Notes: generated by a model from the sequence alone, not told the origin. A stretch of DNA of 32,600 nt from a candidate division FCPU426 bacterium (GCA_027452205.1 DAIDGV010000022.1:1-32600); one strand, 5' to 3'. Numbered from the stretch's first letter, positions 1 through 8,066 are shown. Program-made: numbers and translations.

Positions 1-168
1 CCCCGACCAAGAGCCGGCTCGGATCTTTGAAAACCGAGCGAAAGGGACCCATTGGGGGATGGGTGGAGCGGGGCTATTGTTTGACCGGACATTATCCCAA
101 ATCGGTGACGGATGGCGGTCTGAGTGGAGAAGGTCGAAAAAGAAAAAGTACTGAACGGAAAATTTACG

Positions 169-192
169 AGGGAATTAAGTATGTAATTCCCT
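169..192 (-). terminator. Hairpin at the end of the lipoprotein gene
   Basis: Perfect 9-bp inverted repeat AGGGAATTA / TAATTCCCT with a 6-base loop. It overlaps the first bases of the lipoprotein stop codon (191-193), so the gene ends inside the stem. No clean T-run follows on the minus strand, so it may stabilise the mRNA 3' end rather than act as an intrinsic terminator. The rest of 1-168 shows no gene. Confidence 0.35.
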
Positions 193-589
193 AAAAATAT
201 CCCAAGAGGGTGACCGAGGAGCCGCCGCCGTTGGTGTAATTGGGCGCCTGGAAAGTGGAACCGTTCTCTTGAATGAGGATGGTCACGGCGCTTTGTTGGT
301 TGGCGGCGATATTGGGAAGATCGTTGGTGGCCATTAGGTAAACATAGGTGCCCTGGTAATTGCCCTCGCTTTCGTAAGCGTTGAAGGTGGCGGACCAAGG
401 AAGGGTCTGGCTGATGGCCTGGGAATTGCTGCCGTAACCGCTCAGGGCATAGACGATATTGACGGTGACGCCCGAGGAACCGGTCACGGTGTAGGTGCCC
501 TGCACTTGTTTAGGGCCGGTGCCGCAACCGGTGGCCACCCAGACGAGAAGGGAAAGGCCCAATCCCGAAAATAGCTTTGTTTTCTTCAC
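191..589 (-). CDS. Small lipoprotein with a predicted beta-sandwich domain (MmpS-like?)
   Basis: 132 residues with a GTG start; GAGGG lies 7 bases upstream. Residues 1-21 form a lipoprotein signal peptide ending VATGC, with Cys22 as the lipidation site, so the mature protein should be membrane-anchored. The remainder is Thr/Ser/Gly/Asn-rich and looks all-beta. The order 'TYTVTG...VNIVYALSG...TLPWSATF...VTILIQENG' resembles the extracellular domain of MmpS-like and related small secreted proteins, but I cannot confirm homology. It is divergent from the hydrolase at 695. Function unknown. Confidence 0.75.
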   Translation of the reverse strand: MKKTKLFSGLGLSLLVWVATGCGTGPKQVQGTYTVTGSSGVTVNIVYALSGYGSNSQAISQTLPWSATFNAYESEGNYQGTYVYLMATNDLPNIAANQQSAVTILIQENGSTFQAPNYTNGGGSSVTLLGYF

Positions 590-694
590 GTTAAATCCCT
601 CGACCCAAGGGGCAACCCTTGGCTTTGTTCCTTTGCTTATGATACGTTCAGACGTCCGAGAAAACCAATCCGTACTTCACACCGGAGGCCTCCC

Positions 695-1279
695 TTGCGC
701 AGTCCCTTATTAATGAGCCGCAACGATACCGGACTCTTGGTCATCGATATCCAGGAAAAGCTCATGGGCAAGATCCACCGGGGCCCGGAAGTGATCCAGA
801 ACACCCTGCTCCTCATCAAAAGCGCCAATTTGCTGGGAATGTCGGTCTATGCCACGGAACAATATCCTAAGGGCCTAGGCCCGACGGTGCCGGAACTGAA
901 CAGCTTGCTGCCCCAAAAACTGGGGAAGATCTCCTTCAGCGCGGGGGTCTTGAAAGAAGCGGTGGACCACTTCAAGAACCGGGGCCTGATGAAGGTGCTT
1001 CTGGCGGGGGTGGAAGCCCATGTGTGCGTGCAGCAAACGGCTTTGGACCTCTTGGCCGAGGGGTTTCAAGTTTATTTGGCCTCGGACGCGGTGGGAAGCC
1101 GCCATGAGGAGGATTGGCTGCTGGCCTTGCGGCGCATGGAAAAGGCCGGGGTGACCCTGACCACCAGCGAAGCCGCTTTGTTCGAGTGGGCGGAGAAGGC
1201 CGGTACGCCGGAATTCAAAGAGTTGAGCCAGTTGGTGATCGCGGCGGATGAGCAGAAATCGAGATCGACGGAAGAATAA
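695..1279 (+). CDS. Isochorismatase-family cysteine hydrolase
   Basis: 194 residues of the isochorismatase/nicotinamidase alpha-beta fold. The expected catalytic triad is visible: Asp18 in LLVIDIQEKL, Lys78 in LGKISFS and Cys111 in EAHVCVQQTALDL. The 'TEQYPKGLGPTVPEL' stretch is typical of the ISOC/YcaC-like branch. Members hydrolyse amides or vinyl ethers; the substrate here cannot be told. The TTG at 695 is preferred because GGAGG (684-688) sits 6 bases upstream; the in-frame ATG at 713 has no ribosome site. It lies 13 bases before the SPFH gene, so the two are probably cotranscribed. No signal peptide: cytoplasmic. Confidence 0.9.
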   Translation: MRSPLLMSRNDTGLLVIDIQEKLMGKIHRGPEVIQNTLLLIKSANLLGMSVYATEQYPKGLGPTVPELNSLLPQKLGKISFSAGVLKEAVDHFKNRGLMKVLLAGVEAHVCVQQTALDLLAEGFQVYLASDAVGSRHEEDWLLALRRMEKAGVTLTTSEAALFEWAEKAGTPEFKELSQLVIAADEQKSRSTEE

Positions 1280-1292
1280 ATAGGAGGAAGAG

Positions 1293-2138
1293 ATGATCAA
1301 CTATATTTCGGGTTTGGTCTTCGTGGTGTTGCTTCTGATAGGCGGTGTGGTCTCTTTCAGCTTGGGCGCGGCGAACCCCGGTTTAGGGGTGGTGGTCGGC
1401 GTTCTGTGGCTCATCAGTGATGTCATCCTTTCCAACGGTATCCAGCTAGCGGCCCAATGGGAACAAGGAGTGGTCTTCCGCCTGGGCCAATACCATGGCA
1501 TCAAGGGCCCGGGGCTTTTCTTTATCATCCCCCTGATCGATCAGGTCAAGCTGGTGGATACCCGGATCCGGGCCATGGATATCCCGGCCCAGCAGATGAT
1601 CACCAAGGATAACGTGCCGGTGAAGATCAACGGCGTTATCTTCTTTAAGGTCGATCAAGTGGCGGACGCCCTGATCAAGGTGCAGGATTACCGTTACGCC
1701 ATTTCCCAATATGCCCAGACCGCTTTGCGGGACGTGATCGGGCAAATGAGCCTGGACCAACTCTTGAGCGAACGCGAACAGATCGCCAAGATGATCGAGA
1801 CCGCGGTAGAGAAGGATACGAAAGGCTGGGGATTGGAAGTGACGGGCATCAATATCCAGGACGTGGATATGCCGGAAGAACTCAAGAAGATGATGTCCCG
1901 CCAAGCCTCGGCGGAACGCGAGAAGCGCGCGACCATTACCAAGGCTGAGGGTGATAAAGAAGCGGCCATTAACTTGGCCGCGGCGGCCACCACCATGGCC
2001 ACCAGCCCGGGCGCGATGCAGCTTCGCACCCTACAGACCCTCGACGGCTTAGGGCCGACGGCGTCGAACACAGTGGTCATCGCGGTGCCGATCGAGCTGA
2101 TGGAGATCGTGAAGTCCCTCGCCAAGAGCAAGTCCTAA
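1293..2138 (+). CDS. SPFH/Band 7 protein, slipin (stomatin/prohibitin-like)
   Basis: 281 residues. Hydrophobic segments at about 4-26 and 30-50 anchor it in the membrane. The SPFH domain follows (about 52-220), with typical 'EQGVVFRLGQYHGIKGPGLFFIIP', 'DTRIRAMDIPAQ' and 'ISQYAQTALRDVIGQMSLDQLLSERE' order (quoted in parts). A charged coiled-coil stretch (ASAEREKRATITKAEGDKEAA) precedes the C-terminus. Slipins oligomerise into membrane microdomain scaffolds and often sit beside an NfeD-type partner; none is found here, the neighbour being a hydrolase instead. AGGAGGAAGAG precedes the ATG. A strong terminator follows. Confidence 0.92.
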   Translation: MINYISGLVFVVLLLIGGVVSFSLGAANPGLGVVVGVLWLISDVILSNGIQLAAQWEQGVVFRLGQYHGIKGPGLFFIIPLIDQVKLVDTRIRAMDIPAQQMITKDNVPVKINGVIFFKVDQVADALIKVQDYRYAISQYAQTALRDVIGQMSLDQLLSEREQIAKMIETAVEKDTKGWGLEVTGINIQDVDMPEELKKMMSRQASAEREKRATITKAEGDKEAAINLAAAATTMATSPGAMQLRTLQTLDGLGPTASNTVVIAVPIELMEIVKSLAKSKS

Positions 2139-2151
2139 CGCTTGTTTTGTC

Positions 2152-2187
2152 AAAGGCCGGTCTGGTCGTCCGGGTCGGCCTTTTTTT
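2152..2187 (+). terminator. Intrinsic terminator after the SPFH gene
   Basis: Stem AAAGGCCG (2152-2159) pairs with CGGCCTTT (2176-2183), followed by a run of T to 2187, 14 bases after the stop codon. Confidence 0.85.
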
Positions 2188-2317
2188 ACCCGCTTGTTAC
2201 CCGCAAGAAGGCTGGAAAAACGTTTTCTTTCGCATGATCAAGCGCATAGACCGCCCTTGCCATTTAGGCGTAAACCATAGAACATGAATAAAGGTCATTT
2301 CCGCGATCGAGGGAACC

Positions 2318-3115
2318 ATGCCGCGTAAGAAAAAAGAAGAGACCCCGTCGTCCAAACCCAAATCACCGGCTAAGCCCAAAGCCAAGGCCCCCGCTAAACC
2401 CAAGGCCGTTAAAGTAACGGCCAAGACCGCTAAACCCAAAAAAGAAACGACGGGTAAGGCCGGCAAGCCCTGGGCGGTCAAGACCCCGGTGTCTAAAGAT
2501 CCCATCAAGGCGCCGGTGGCCAAAGCCGCCAAGACCCCCGCGGCCAAAGCCCCTATCGTCCCCGAGTCGATCCCAGTGACCACCTTCAAACCACTAACCC
2601 GCCAGGGTGAGACCCAGTTGATCGCCTTTATCCGGGACCCCCAATGTGTCTTCACCTATTGGGAGATCACCCCGCAAAGATTGGACGATGTCAAAAAAGA
2701 GCTTCAGGAAGAGTTCAAGACCAGCCACATGGTGCTGCGGCTTTATGAGATATCTCCCAATGGGGAGAGGCACTTGGCGCAGGAGATCCGGATCGAGCCC
2801 GACCAGATCAACCAATATATCGAGATCAAACCCCATGGCGCCGTCTATCAATTGGAGATCGCCCAAAAGACCTCCTCGGGCAGGATCATCAGCTATGTCA
2901 CCTCCAAGCCGGTAGCGACAGAGTTGAGATCCGCTTTGGACGCCTCGGACCCGCCAGCGCCTTCTGCCGGGTCTCCCGGCCCCGGGATGGATGCCGCCCT
3001 GGAAGCTTATTTTGAAGAGTTGGGATATGGGAACTCCGCCGAACATCCCACCGGTGTTTCTTCCATGGACAGCCGCCAAAGGAAACAAAAGGCGCATTGG
3101 TCGTCCTCTTTCTAG
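2318..3115 (+). CDS. DUF4912 domain protein with a histone H1-like N-terminal tail
   Basis: 265 residues in three parts. Residues 1-85 are Lys/Ala/Pro-rich low complexity resembling a histone H1 tail. Residues about 95-205 match DUF4912 (FIRDPQCVFTYWEIT, LRLYEISPNG, PHGAVYQLEIA). Residues 210-265 form a Pro/Gly-rich tail. DUF4912 has no assigned reaction but is regularly found beside GH57 branching enzymes, as here with a 15-base gap. I infer a role in alpha-glucan metabolism, perhaps binding or organising the polysaccharide, with the basic tail contacting an anionic partner. GAGGG lies just upstream of the ATG. Confidence 0.85.
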   Translation: MPRKKKEETPSSKPKSPAKPKAKAPAKPKAVKVTAKTAKPKKETTGKAGKPWAVKTPVSKDPIKAPVAKAAKTPAAKAPIVPESIPVTTFKPLTRQGETQLIAFIRDPQCVFTYWEITPQRLDDVKKELQEEFKTSHMVLRLYEISPNGERHLAQEIRIEPDQINQYIEIKPHGAVYQLEIAQKTSSGRIISYVTSKPVATELRSALDASDPPAPSAGSPGPGMDAALEAYFEELGYGNSAEHPTGVSSMDSRQRKQKAHWSSSF

Positions 3116-3130
3116 GACGGGGAGGCATTT

Positions 3131-4729
3131 GTGTCTGGGACGTCCACTGGCCTGGTCTCACTGGTCCTTCATTGTCATCTTCCTTTTGTCCGTCACCCCG
3201 AGCATGATTATTTCCTCGAGGAGTACTGGTATTACGAGGCTCTCTTTGAGACCTACCTGCCCTTGCTCGACGTTTTCGACCGTTTGGAACAGGACCATAT
3301 CCCGTTCCGAATGACCCTTTCGGTGTCGCCCACGCTGCTGGCCATGTGCCAGGACCCATTACTGCAAAAGCGCGCGGTGCGTTACGCGGACCAACTGTTG
3401 GAATTGGTCGAGAAAGAGAAAAAGCGGGTTGGGGACGATGAGGCTTTCGGTCCGGTGGTGCGGATGTATGAGGAGAAATTGACCCGTTCCCGCGACCGGT
3501 TGGTCCAAAAATACCAAGGCAACATGGCGGCAGGCCTCAAGTCCTATCAAGATAAGGGCCGGTTGGAGATCATCACTTGCGCGGCCACCCATGGGTTCCT
3601 TCCCTTGTTGCGCAGCCACGAGGCGGCGGTGCGGGCCCAGGTCGAGACCGGACTGCGGTCCCATGAGGATTTTTTTGGACGACGTCCTAAAGGGTTTTGG
3701 CTTCCTGAATGCGCTTATGAACCGGGCTTGGACCAATTCCTGAAGGACGCCGGTATGCGGTATACCTTTTTAGAGACCCATGGCCTACTTCAAGCCAGTC
3801 CCAAACCCCGTTACGGAACCTTCGCGCCGGTGGATTGTCCCTCGGGGGTGACGGTCTTCGGCCGGGACCTGGAAAGCGCGAAGCAAGTTTGGAGCTCGAA
3901 AGAGGGTTATCCGGGCGACCCCGATTACCGCGAATTCTACCGGGATGTGGGTTATGACCTGGCCGAGGAAGAATTGAACCCTTATTTACGGCCCGATGGA
4001 TTGCGGCGCTTCACAGGCCTGAAGTATTACCGGGTGACCGGCCCCACGGACCAAAAAGAACCTTACCGGCCCGAAGCGGCCTTGGCCAAGGCCCGGCAGC
4101 ACGCGGGGGATTTCTTGGAGAAGCGCCGCGGTCAATTTCGGCAAATCGGCTTCTTGATGGACCGCCCCCCTTTGGTCACCTGCCTTTACGACGCCGAGCT
4201 TTTTGGTCATTGGTGGTATGAGGGACCGGATTTCATCGAGGCTATCTTTCGCCAGAGCGTCGGGGCGGAAGACCTTTCCTTCGCGACCGGGTCCGATTAT
4301 TTGGAACGGTTCCCAGAGAACCAGACCACCCAACCGGTCTTTTCTTCCTGGGGGCAAGGAGGCTATTCGGAATTTTGGCTCAACCAGACCAACGATTGGA
4401 TCTATCCGCCACTACATAAAGCCTGTGCTGAAATGAGCTTTCTGGCCCGACAAACCGAGGGTGCGGAACCTCTAGTGCGCCGGGCCCTGGACCAGGCCGC
4501 CCGGGAACTGCTGTTGGCCCAGGCCAGTGATTGGGCTTTCATGATGCGTTCCGGACATTACCGGGATTACGCCGAGAAAAGGGTGAAGCTTCACCTGACC
4601 CATTTTCATCAACTAGCGGACAGCCTGCAAAAGGCCCAAATTTCCGAGGCTTTTTTGAACGACCTGGAAGAGAGGGATAATCTTTTTCCCAGGATCGATC
4701 CCAGCCTCTTCCTGGCGGAACCCTGGTAG
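3131..4729 (+). CDS. GH57 1,4-alpha-glucan branching enzyme (DUF1957 type)
   Basis: 532 residues, the usual length for GH57 branching enzymes of the Thermus/Thermotoga type. They cut alpha-1,4-glucan and re-attach the chain by an alpha-1,6 bond during glycogen synthesis. Visible motifs: HCHLPFVRHPE near the N-terminus; Glu193 in FWLPECAY, the expected nucleophile; Asp354 in LYDAELFGHWWYEGP, the expected acid/base. The C-terminal helical domain (about 420-532) is present. The start is GTG, with GGAGG 5 bases upstream. It follows the DUF4912 gene and precedes a sugar kinase, giving an alpha-glucan operon. No signal peptide: cytoplasmic. Confidence 0.93.
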   Translation: MSGTSTGLVSLVLHCHLPFVRHPEHDYFLEEYWYYEALFETYLPLLDVFDRLEQDHIPFRMTLSVSPTLLAMCQDPLLQKRAVRYADQLLELVEKEKKRVGDDEAFGPVVRMYEEKLTRSRDRLVQKYQGNMAAGLKSYQDKGRLEIITCAATHGFLPLLRSHEAAVRAQVETGLRSHEDFFGRRPKGFWLPECAYEPGLDQFLKDAGMRYTFLETHGLLQASPKPRYGTFAPVDCPSGVTVFGRDLESAKQVWSSKEGYPGDPDYREFYRDVGYDLAEEELNPYLRPDGLRRFTGLKYYRVTGPTDQKEPYRPEAALAKARQHAGDFLEKRRGQFRQIGFLMDRPPLVTCLYDAELFGHWWYEGPDFIEAIFRQSVGAEDLSFATGSDYLERFPENQTTQPVFSSWGQGGYSEFWLNQTNDWIYPPLHKACAEMSFLARQTEGAEPLVRRALDQAARELLLAQASDWAFMMRSGHYRDYAEKRVKLHLTHFHQLADSLQKAQISEAFLNDLEERDNLFPRIDPSLFLAEPW

Positions 4730-4833
4730 CGCTTTCTTTTCATCCCGCTCTTTTCCCGTCAAAATGCTTTTTTAGAACAGTTTCCTAATGGTATCCTTTC
4801 GGATACGCTTCCAAATTCCTTCGGAGGGTTGCC

Positions 4834-5784
4834 TTGCGAACCGTCATCGGCGTTGATCTGGGCGGAACCAATATCGTTTCCGCGGTGGTGAACGAAAGAG
4901 GAAAGATCCTCGGCAAGGATAAAAGGCCGACCCTGGCCCACCTGGGGGCCAAGGACGTGATGCTCCGCATCGCCGATAGTGCCCGTTCGGCCAGTCATAA
5001 AAGCGGTATCCCTTGGGCTTCCCATTTGGGCGTGGGTATCGGTTCACCCGGCCCCTTGAGCCAAAAAAGGGGAGTCGTCCTCTATACCCCCAATCTCAAT
5101 TGGAAGAACGTGCATCTCGTTGATTTCCTTCAAAAAGAGCTCAAGAAAAGGGTTTATCTGGAGAACGACGCCAATGCGGCGGCCTTGGGCGAAAGCTGGG
5201 TCGGCGCGGGCAAGGACGAGACGGTCGTCCTTTGCGTCACGCTAGGCACCGGGGTGGGAGGCGGCATTATCCTTAATGGCCGCATCTTTGAGGGCGCGAC
5301 GGGCGTGAGCAACCATATCGGCCATATCGTGGTCGATCCTAATGGTCCCAAGACCCCTTATGGCAACCGGGGCATCCTGGAACAATATGCTTCCACTACC
5401 GGGATCGCCCGGTTGGCCAAGGAAATACGATTGAAACCCCTTCCCGGTCAGCCCGCGGATGCCCGGACCTTCGAGGAAATGGCTTTGAAAGGCAACCGTA
5501 AGGCCAAGAAGGTCTATGAGATCGCCGGCAAGATGCTGGGTATCGGCATGGTCTCGGCCATCCACCTGGTGAACCCCAGCGTAGTTATCTTCAGCGGCGG
5601 GGTCTCAAAGGCTGGAGATATGCTCTTTAAGCCCATGCGTAAGATCCTGGAGGAACGCTGCTTCAAATCCCACCTCAAGGGGCTCAAATTCCGCCTAGCC
5701 AAGCTGGGGGATAACATGGGCGCGGTTGGTGCCGCCCGGGTGGCTTGGCTGCATTTGCCTAGTTCTGTCAAGAACAAGCGCTAA
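4834..5784 (+). CDS. ROK-family sugar kinase (glucokinase-like) lacking the zinc site
   Basis: 316 residues. ROK kinases phosphorylate glucose or related sugars with ATP. The phosphate-binding motif DLGGTN (8-13), catalytic Asp112 in ENDANAAALGE and GTGVGGGII (138-146) are intact. Two family features are missing. The Cys-x-Cys-G-x-x-G-Cys zinc knuckle is replaced by T-P-Y-G-N-R-G-I (174-181). The sugar-contacting Glu of the usual GEIGH is His161 (NHIGH). Fold and ATP site look sound, so it may be an active zinc-free enzyme with altered specificity. The TTG start has GGAGG 6 bases upstream. A role feeding glucose phosphate into the glucan module is inferred. Confidence 0.85.
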   Translation: MRTVIGVDLGGTNIVSAVVNERGKILGKDKRPTLAHLGAKDVMLRIADSARSASHKSGIPWASHLGVGIGSPGPLSQKRGVVLYTPNLNWKNVHLVDFLQKELKKRVYLENDANAAALGESWVGAGKDETVVLCVTLGTGVGGGIILNGRIFEGATGVSNHIGHIVVDPNGPKTPYGNRGILEQYASTTGIARLAKEIRLKPLPGQPADARTFEEMALKGNRKAKKVYEIAGKMLGIGMVSAIHLVNPSVVIFSGGVSKAGDMLFKPMRKILEERCFKSHLKGLKFRLAKLGDNMGAVGAARVAWLHLPSSVKNKR

Positions 5785-5867
5785 ACCCAGGATCTCCAAT
5801 TTAGAGTATTAAGGCCTAAAACGCTTTCAAAATATGGGTTTTTGGCTGGGTTTTATGATGAAAGTTG

Positions 5868-5896
5868 TTGAATTCCCTAGTGTCCCTCCCTAGAAT
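5868..5896 (+). promoter_or_regulatory. Sigma-70-type promoter of the Lys/Ala-rich peptide gene
   Basis: TTGAAT at 5868-5873, a 17-base spacer, and TAGAAT at 5891-5896. This predicts a transcript start near 5903 and a leader of about 87 bases before the ATG at 5990. Confidence 0.6.
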
Positions 5897-5942
5897 GCGG
5901 GACTTAATCGGCTACCTACTTGGGTAGGGGCTGGTTGGGTTA

Positions 5943-5970
5943 TTAAGAATAGCGGTACCGCTATTGTTAA
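5943..5970 (+). promoter_or_regulatory. 28-base near-perfect palindrome in the leader
   Basis: The 18-base core AATAGCGGTACCGCTATT (5948-5965) is a perfect palindrome. One G/G mismatch on, TTAA flanks on both sides extend the symmetry to 28 bases. It lies between the predicted transcript start and the ribosome site (AAGGAGG, 5976-5982). In RNA it would form a hairpin just before the ribosome site; in DNA it could be an operator. Confidence 0.5.
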
Positions 5971-5989
5971 AATTTAAGGAGGCCGTTTA

Positions 5990-6223
5990 ATGAAGCGTTT
6001 TATTGCTGCCTTGTTGACTGTGTTGTTCGTTGGAACCGGCGTTGTCATGGCTGATGAAGCCGCTGCTCCTGCCGCTGCTACTCCGGCTGCCGCTGCTCCG
6101 GCTGCGAAGCCTGCCAAGAAGGCCATGAAGAAAAAGGCCATGAAGAAGGCTGTCAAGAAGGTGAAGAAGGCGAAGAAGGCCGAAGCTGCTCCGGCTGCCG
6201 CTACTCCTGCTGCTGCCAAGTAA
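5990..6223 (+). CDS. Exported Lys/Ala-rich low-complexity peptide
   Basis: 77 residues. Residues 1-21 are a signal peptide (MKRFIAALLTVLFVGTGVVMA, cut before DEA). The mature part has three blocks: Ala/Pro (22-44), a strongly basic MKK/VKK/KKA block (about 44-64) and Ala/Pro again. The basic block resembles histone H1-like or AlgP-like repeats, but the signal peptide sends it outside the cytoplasm, so a nucleoid role is unlikely. It may bind anionic surface polymers such as LPS or polysaccharide (inference). It has its own promoter, a structured leader, a very good ribosome site and its own terminator, suggesting high expression. Confidence 0.75.
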   Translation: MKRFIAALLTVLFVGTGVVMADEAAAPAAATPAAAAPAAKPAKKAMKKKAMKKAVKKVKKAKKAEAAPAAATPAAAK

Positions 6224-6274
6224 TATTGGTTCCTGCATGAGATGGTTTCGGGCTCAGGCCTGAAACTCAATGAT

Positions 6275-6307
6275 TCGGGTGGGCCTTTGGGTCCACCCGA
6301 TTTTTTT
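6275..6307 (+). terminator. Intrinsic terminator after the Lys/Ala-rich peptide gene
   Basis: An 11-bp stem TCGGGTGGGCC / GGTCCACCCGA (one G-T pair), 4-base loop TTTG, then seven T (6301-6307). Confidence 0.93.
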
Positions 6308-6409
6308 GCCCAAAATCCCGGTTCCCCTTTTTTTTACTTTCTATTGGTCTACAAACGATTTCCCTGTGCTAATCTTTGGGGGTCTTCTAGGCTCTGGGAG
6401 TATATATAA

Positions 6410-6844
6410 ATGAAATCCTTCTATTTAACGCTCTTAGTCATCCTCAGCTTAGGTTCTTTTTCCTGCTACGACATGATGAACACCACCCTCAGCGCCAGCC
6501 TGGACGCTTCTTCTATGGCCTCTTCGGATAGCGACAACACCGAGACCACCGTTGAACAGTCCCAAATAGTCCCCCAAGCCCTTCCGGATACGGTCTATTT
6601 GAAGGATGGCTCCATTATCCATGGCCGTGTGATCGAGGAAGTGCCCGGAGAATCCCTCAAGATACGCACCCGGGTGGGCAATGTTTTCACCTATCAGATG
6701 ACCGATGTAGCCAAGATTTCCCATCATCATGCCCCGGTGAACGAGGATGATGATCAGGTGCAAGACCCTAATACCGCTCCGGGTGCCCCGCCGGATGGAG
6801 CGGATGCCGAGGTGGATGAACCGGCGGAGGGGCAAGAACAGTAG
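6410..6844 (+). CDS. Exported protein with YLKDGS-x-IHG domain (paralogue 1)
   Basis: 144 residues. Residues 1-18 are a signal sequence; Cys19 could be lipidated but the box (SFSC) is weak. Residues 20-58 are Ser/Thr-rich. Residues 60-105 form a compact beta-rich domain, DTVYLKDGSIIHGRVIEEVP...GNVFTYQMTDVAKISH (in parts), which recurs in the next gene. The C-terminus (110-144) is acidic and Pro-rich. The domain resembles small SH3-like barrels found at the start of bacterial envelope proteins. GGGAG lies 9 bases before the ATG. Function unknown. Confidence 0.8.
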   Translation: MKSFYLTLLVILSLGSFSCYDMMNTTLSASLDASSMASSDSDNTETTVEQSQIVPQALPDTVYLKDGSIIHGRVIEEVPGESLKIRTRVGNVFTYQMTDVAKISHHHAPVNEDDDQVQDPNTAPGAPPDGADAEVDEPAEGQEQ

Positions 6845-6941
6845 GTCTATGACGGATAGCAGAATCTATCCGGTTGGGGTTGGGTAGATTGTCTCATCCG
6901 GCCTGGGGATCTGAGCCGGAAAGTTAAACCGAGGGGGAGTT

Positions 6942-7907
6942 ATGAAAAAGTTGTATTTGTTATTCGTCTTCTTATTCCTCATTCTGGGCTGGACGACCCA
7001 AGCCCATGCCGAAGATGTGGTCTATCTGAAGGACGGCTCGGTCATCCACGGGTCGATCACCGAGGAAGTCCCCGGTGTTTCGGTCAAGATCGAGACCACT
7101 GACGGAAACATATTCGTTTACAGAGTGAAGCAGATTTCCAAGATCACCCATAGCGCCGCGGCAGCACCGGCCGCCGAGGATCAAGCGCCTGAGAGCGACA
7201 CGACCGTGGTTGTGGTCAAGCACCACCGTCCGGCGCGCATTAGCGACTGGAAGGCCGATCCGAACGCCAGCTTCTCCGTTGGTTCGATCTACTTCGGTGT
7301 GGGATTGGCCTCCGCGGGGGTCGTGGACCAGTACAACACCCTTTTGAACAACATCGGGGCAAACGCCTATAACTTCACTCCCCTGGTCTACTCGGGGGAT
7401 ATCGGGGTGGGCTGGTTCACCAATCATATCGGCCTGAAATGGACCGGTACCTATGCCTTCAACTGGGATTACGAACAAACCGATTACTACTATGGCGGCT
7501 ATTACATCGGCAGCACCTATATCAATAACTTTATCGACATGTACGGTTCTGAGTTGGAATTGGACCTGTCCTTGGACGATGTCCAAACTTCCGCTTCGCG
7601 GCCCAACGCGCGCCGGGTCTTCTCGGTCTATGTTCCGATCATCGTGGGGTTCTGGGCGGTGGATTTCGTCAACGAGAATACCGGTTATGACTGGTACGGC
7701 ACCACGACGGATTTTGGCAGCGGTCTAGGACTCCGCTTTTTGAGCGAAGATCACTGGATGTTCGATATGAACTTCATCTACCGTGGGGATAATCCGGGAA
7801 CTTTGAAGAATAGCACTTATGGCAATCTTCCGTTGCTCAACGGCAAGAACATGACCGCGGACGTGAGCGGTTTTGCTGCCAACTTCAATTTTGGGCTGAC
7901 CTTCTAG
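6942..7907 (+). CDS. Probable outer-membrane beta-barrel protein with YLKDGS-x-IHG domain (paralogue 2)
   Basis: 321 residues. The signal peptide ends AHA|ED (cut after 23). Residues 25-70 repeat the domain of the preceding gene (DVVYLKDGSVIHG...GNIFVYRVKQISKITH). A short Ala/Pro linker leads to about 230 residues rich in aromatic and Gly residues with alternating strand patterns. It ends in Phe (NFNFGLTF), the usual C-terminal signature of outer-membrane barrels. The aromatic stretch near 180-200 (YEQTDYYYGGYYIG) fits an exposed loop. A GAGGGGGAG ribosome site is present. The shared domain suggests the two neighbours interact or arose by duplication and fusion. Specific function unknown. Confidence 0.8.
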   Translation: MKKLYLLFVFLFLILGWTTQAHAEDVVYLKDGSVIHGSITEEVPGVSVKIETTDGNIFVYRVKQISKITHSAAAAPAAEDQAPESDTTVVVVKHHRPARISDWKADPNASFSVGSIYFGVGLASAGVVDQYNTLLNNIGANAYNFTPLVYSGDIGVGWFTNHIGLKWTGTYAFNWDYEQTDYYYGGYYIGSTYINNFIDMYGSELELDLSLDDVQTSASRPNARRVFSVYVPIIVGFWAVDFVNENTGYDWYGTTTDFGSGLGLRFLSEDHWMFDMNFIYRGDNPGTLKNSTYGNLPLLNGKNMTADVSGFAANFNFGLTF

Positions 7908-7932
7908 TAGTAAGTAGACGGACCTGAAAAAG

Positions 7933-7967
7933 AAAAAGCCCGGCGGGGAAACCCGCCGGGCTTTTTT
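7933..7967 (+). terminator. Strong bidirectional terminator between converging genes
   Basis: A perfect 15-bp stem, AAAAAGCCCGGCGGG paired with CCCGCCGGGCTTTTT around a GAAA tetraloop. Its A- and T-tracts serve both strands. It lies between the barrel gene and the oppositely oriented ilvD. Confidence 0.95.
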
Positions 7968-8066
7968 ATTGCCTGGAAAAGCTCGCTTTTTCGGCAAGAT
8001 ATCCGTAACAGCGCAGGCGTTTCGCCCCACGGCCTAACGCCTTTGGGGCAGAAGGCACCCCTTTAT

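Noticed and set aside
1-168. Possible gene end or RNA at the left edge
   Set aside because: No open frame, tRNA-like fold or terminator could be supported.
605-622. Perfect hairpin CCAAGGG-GCAA-CCCTTGG between the first two genes
   Set aside because: No T-run, and no aptamer-like conservation can be judged; lies in the leader of the divergent lipoprotein or before the hydrolase, role not supportable.
8024-8049. GCCCC/GGGGC inverted repeat after ilvD
   Set aside because: Imperfect interior and no T-run; the terminator at 7933-7967 already serves this end.
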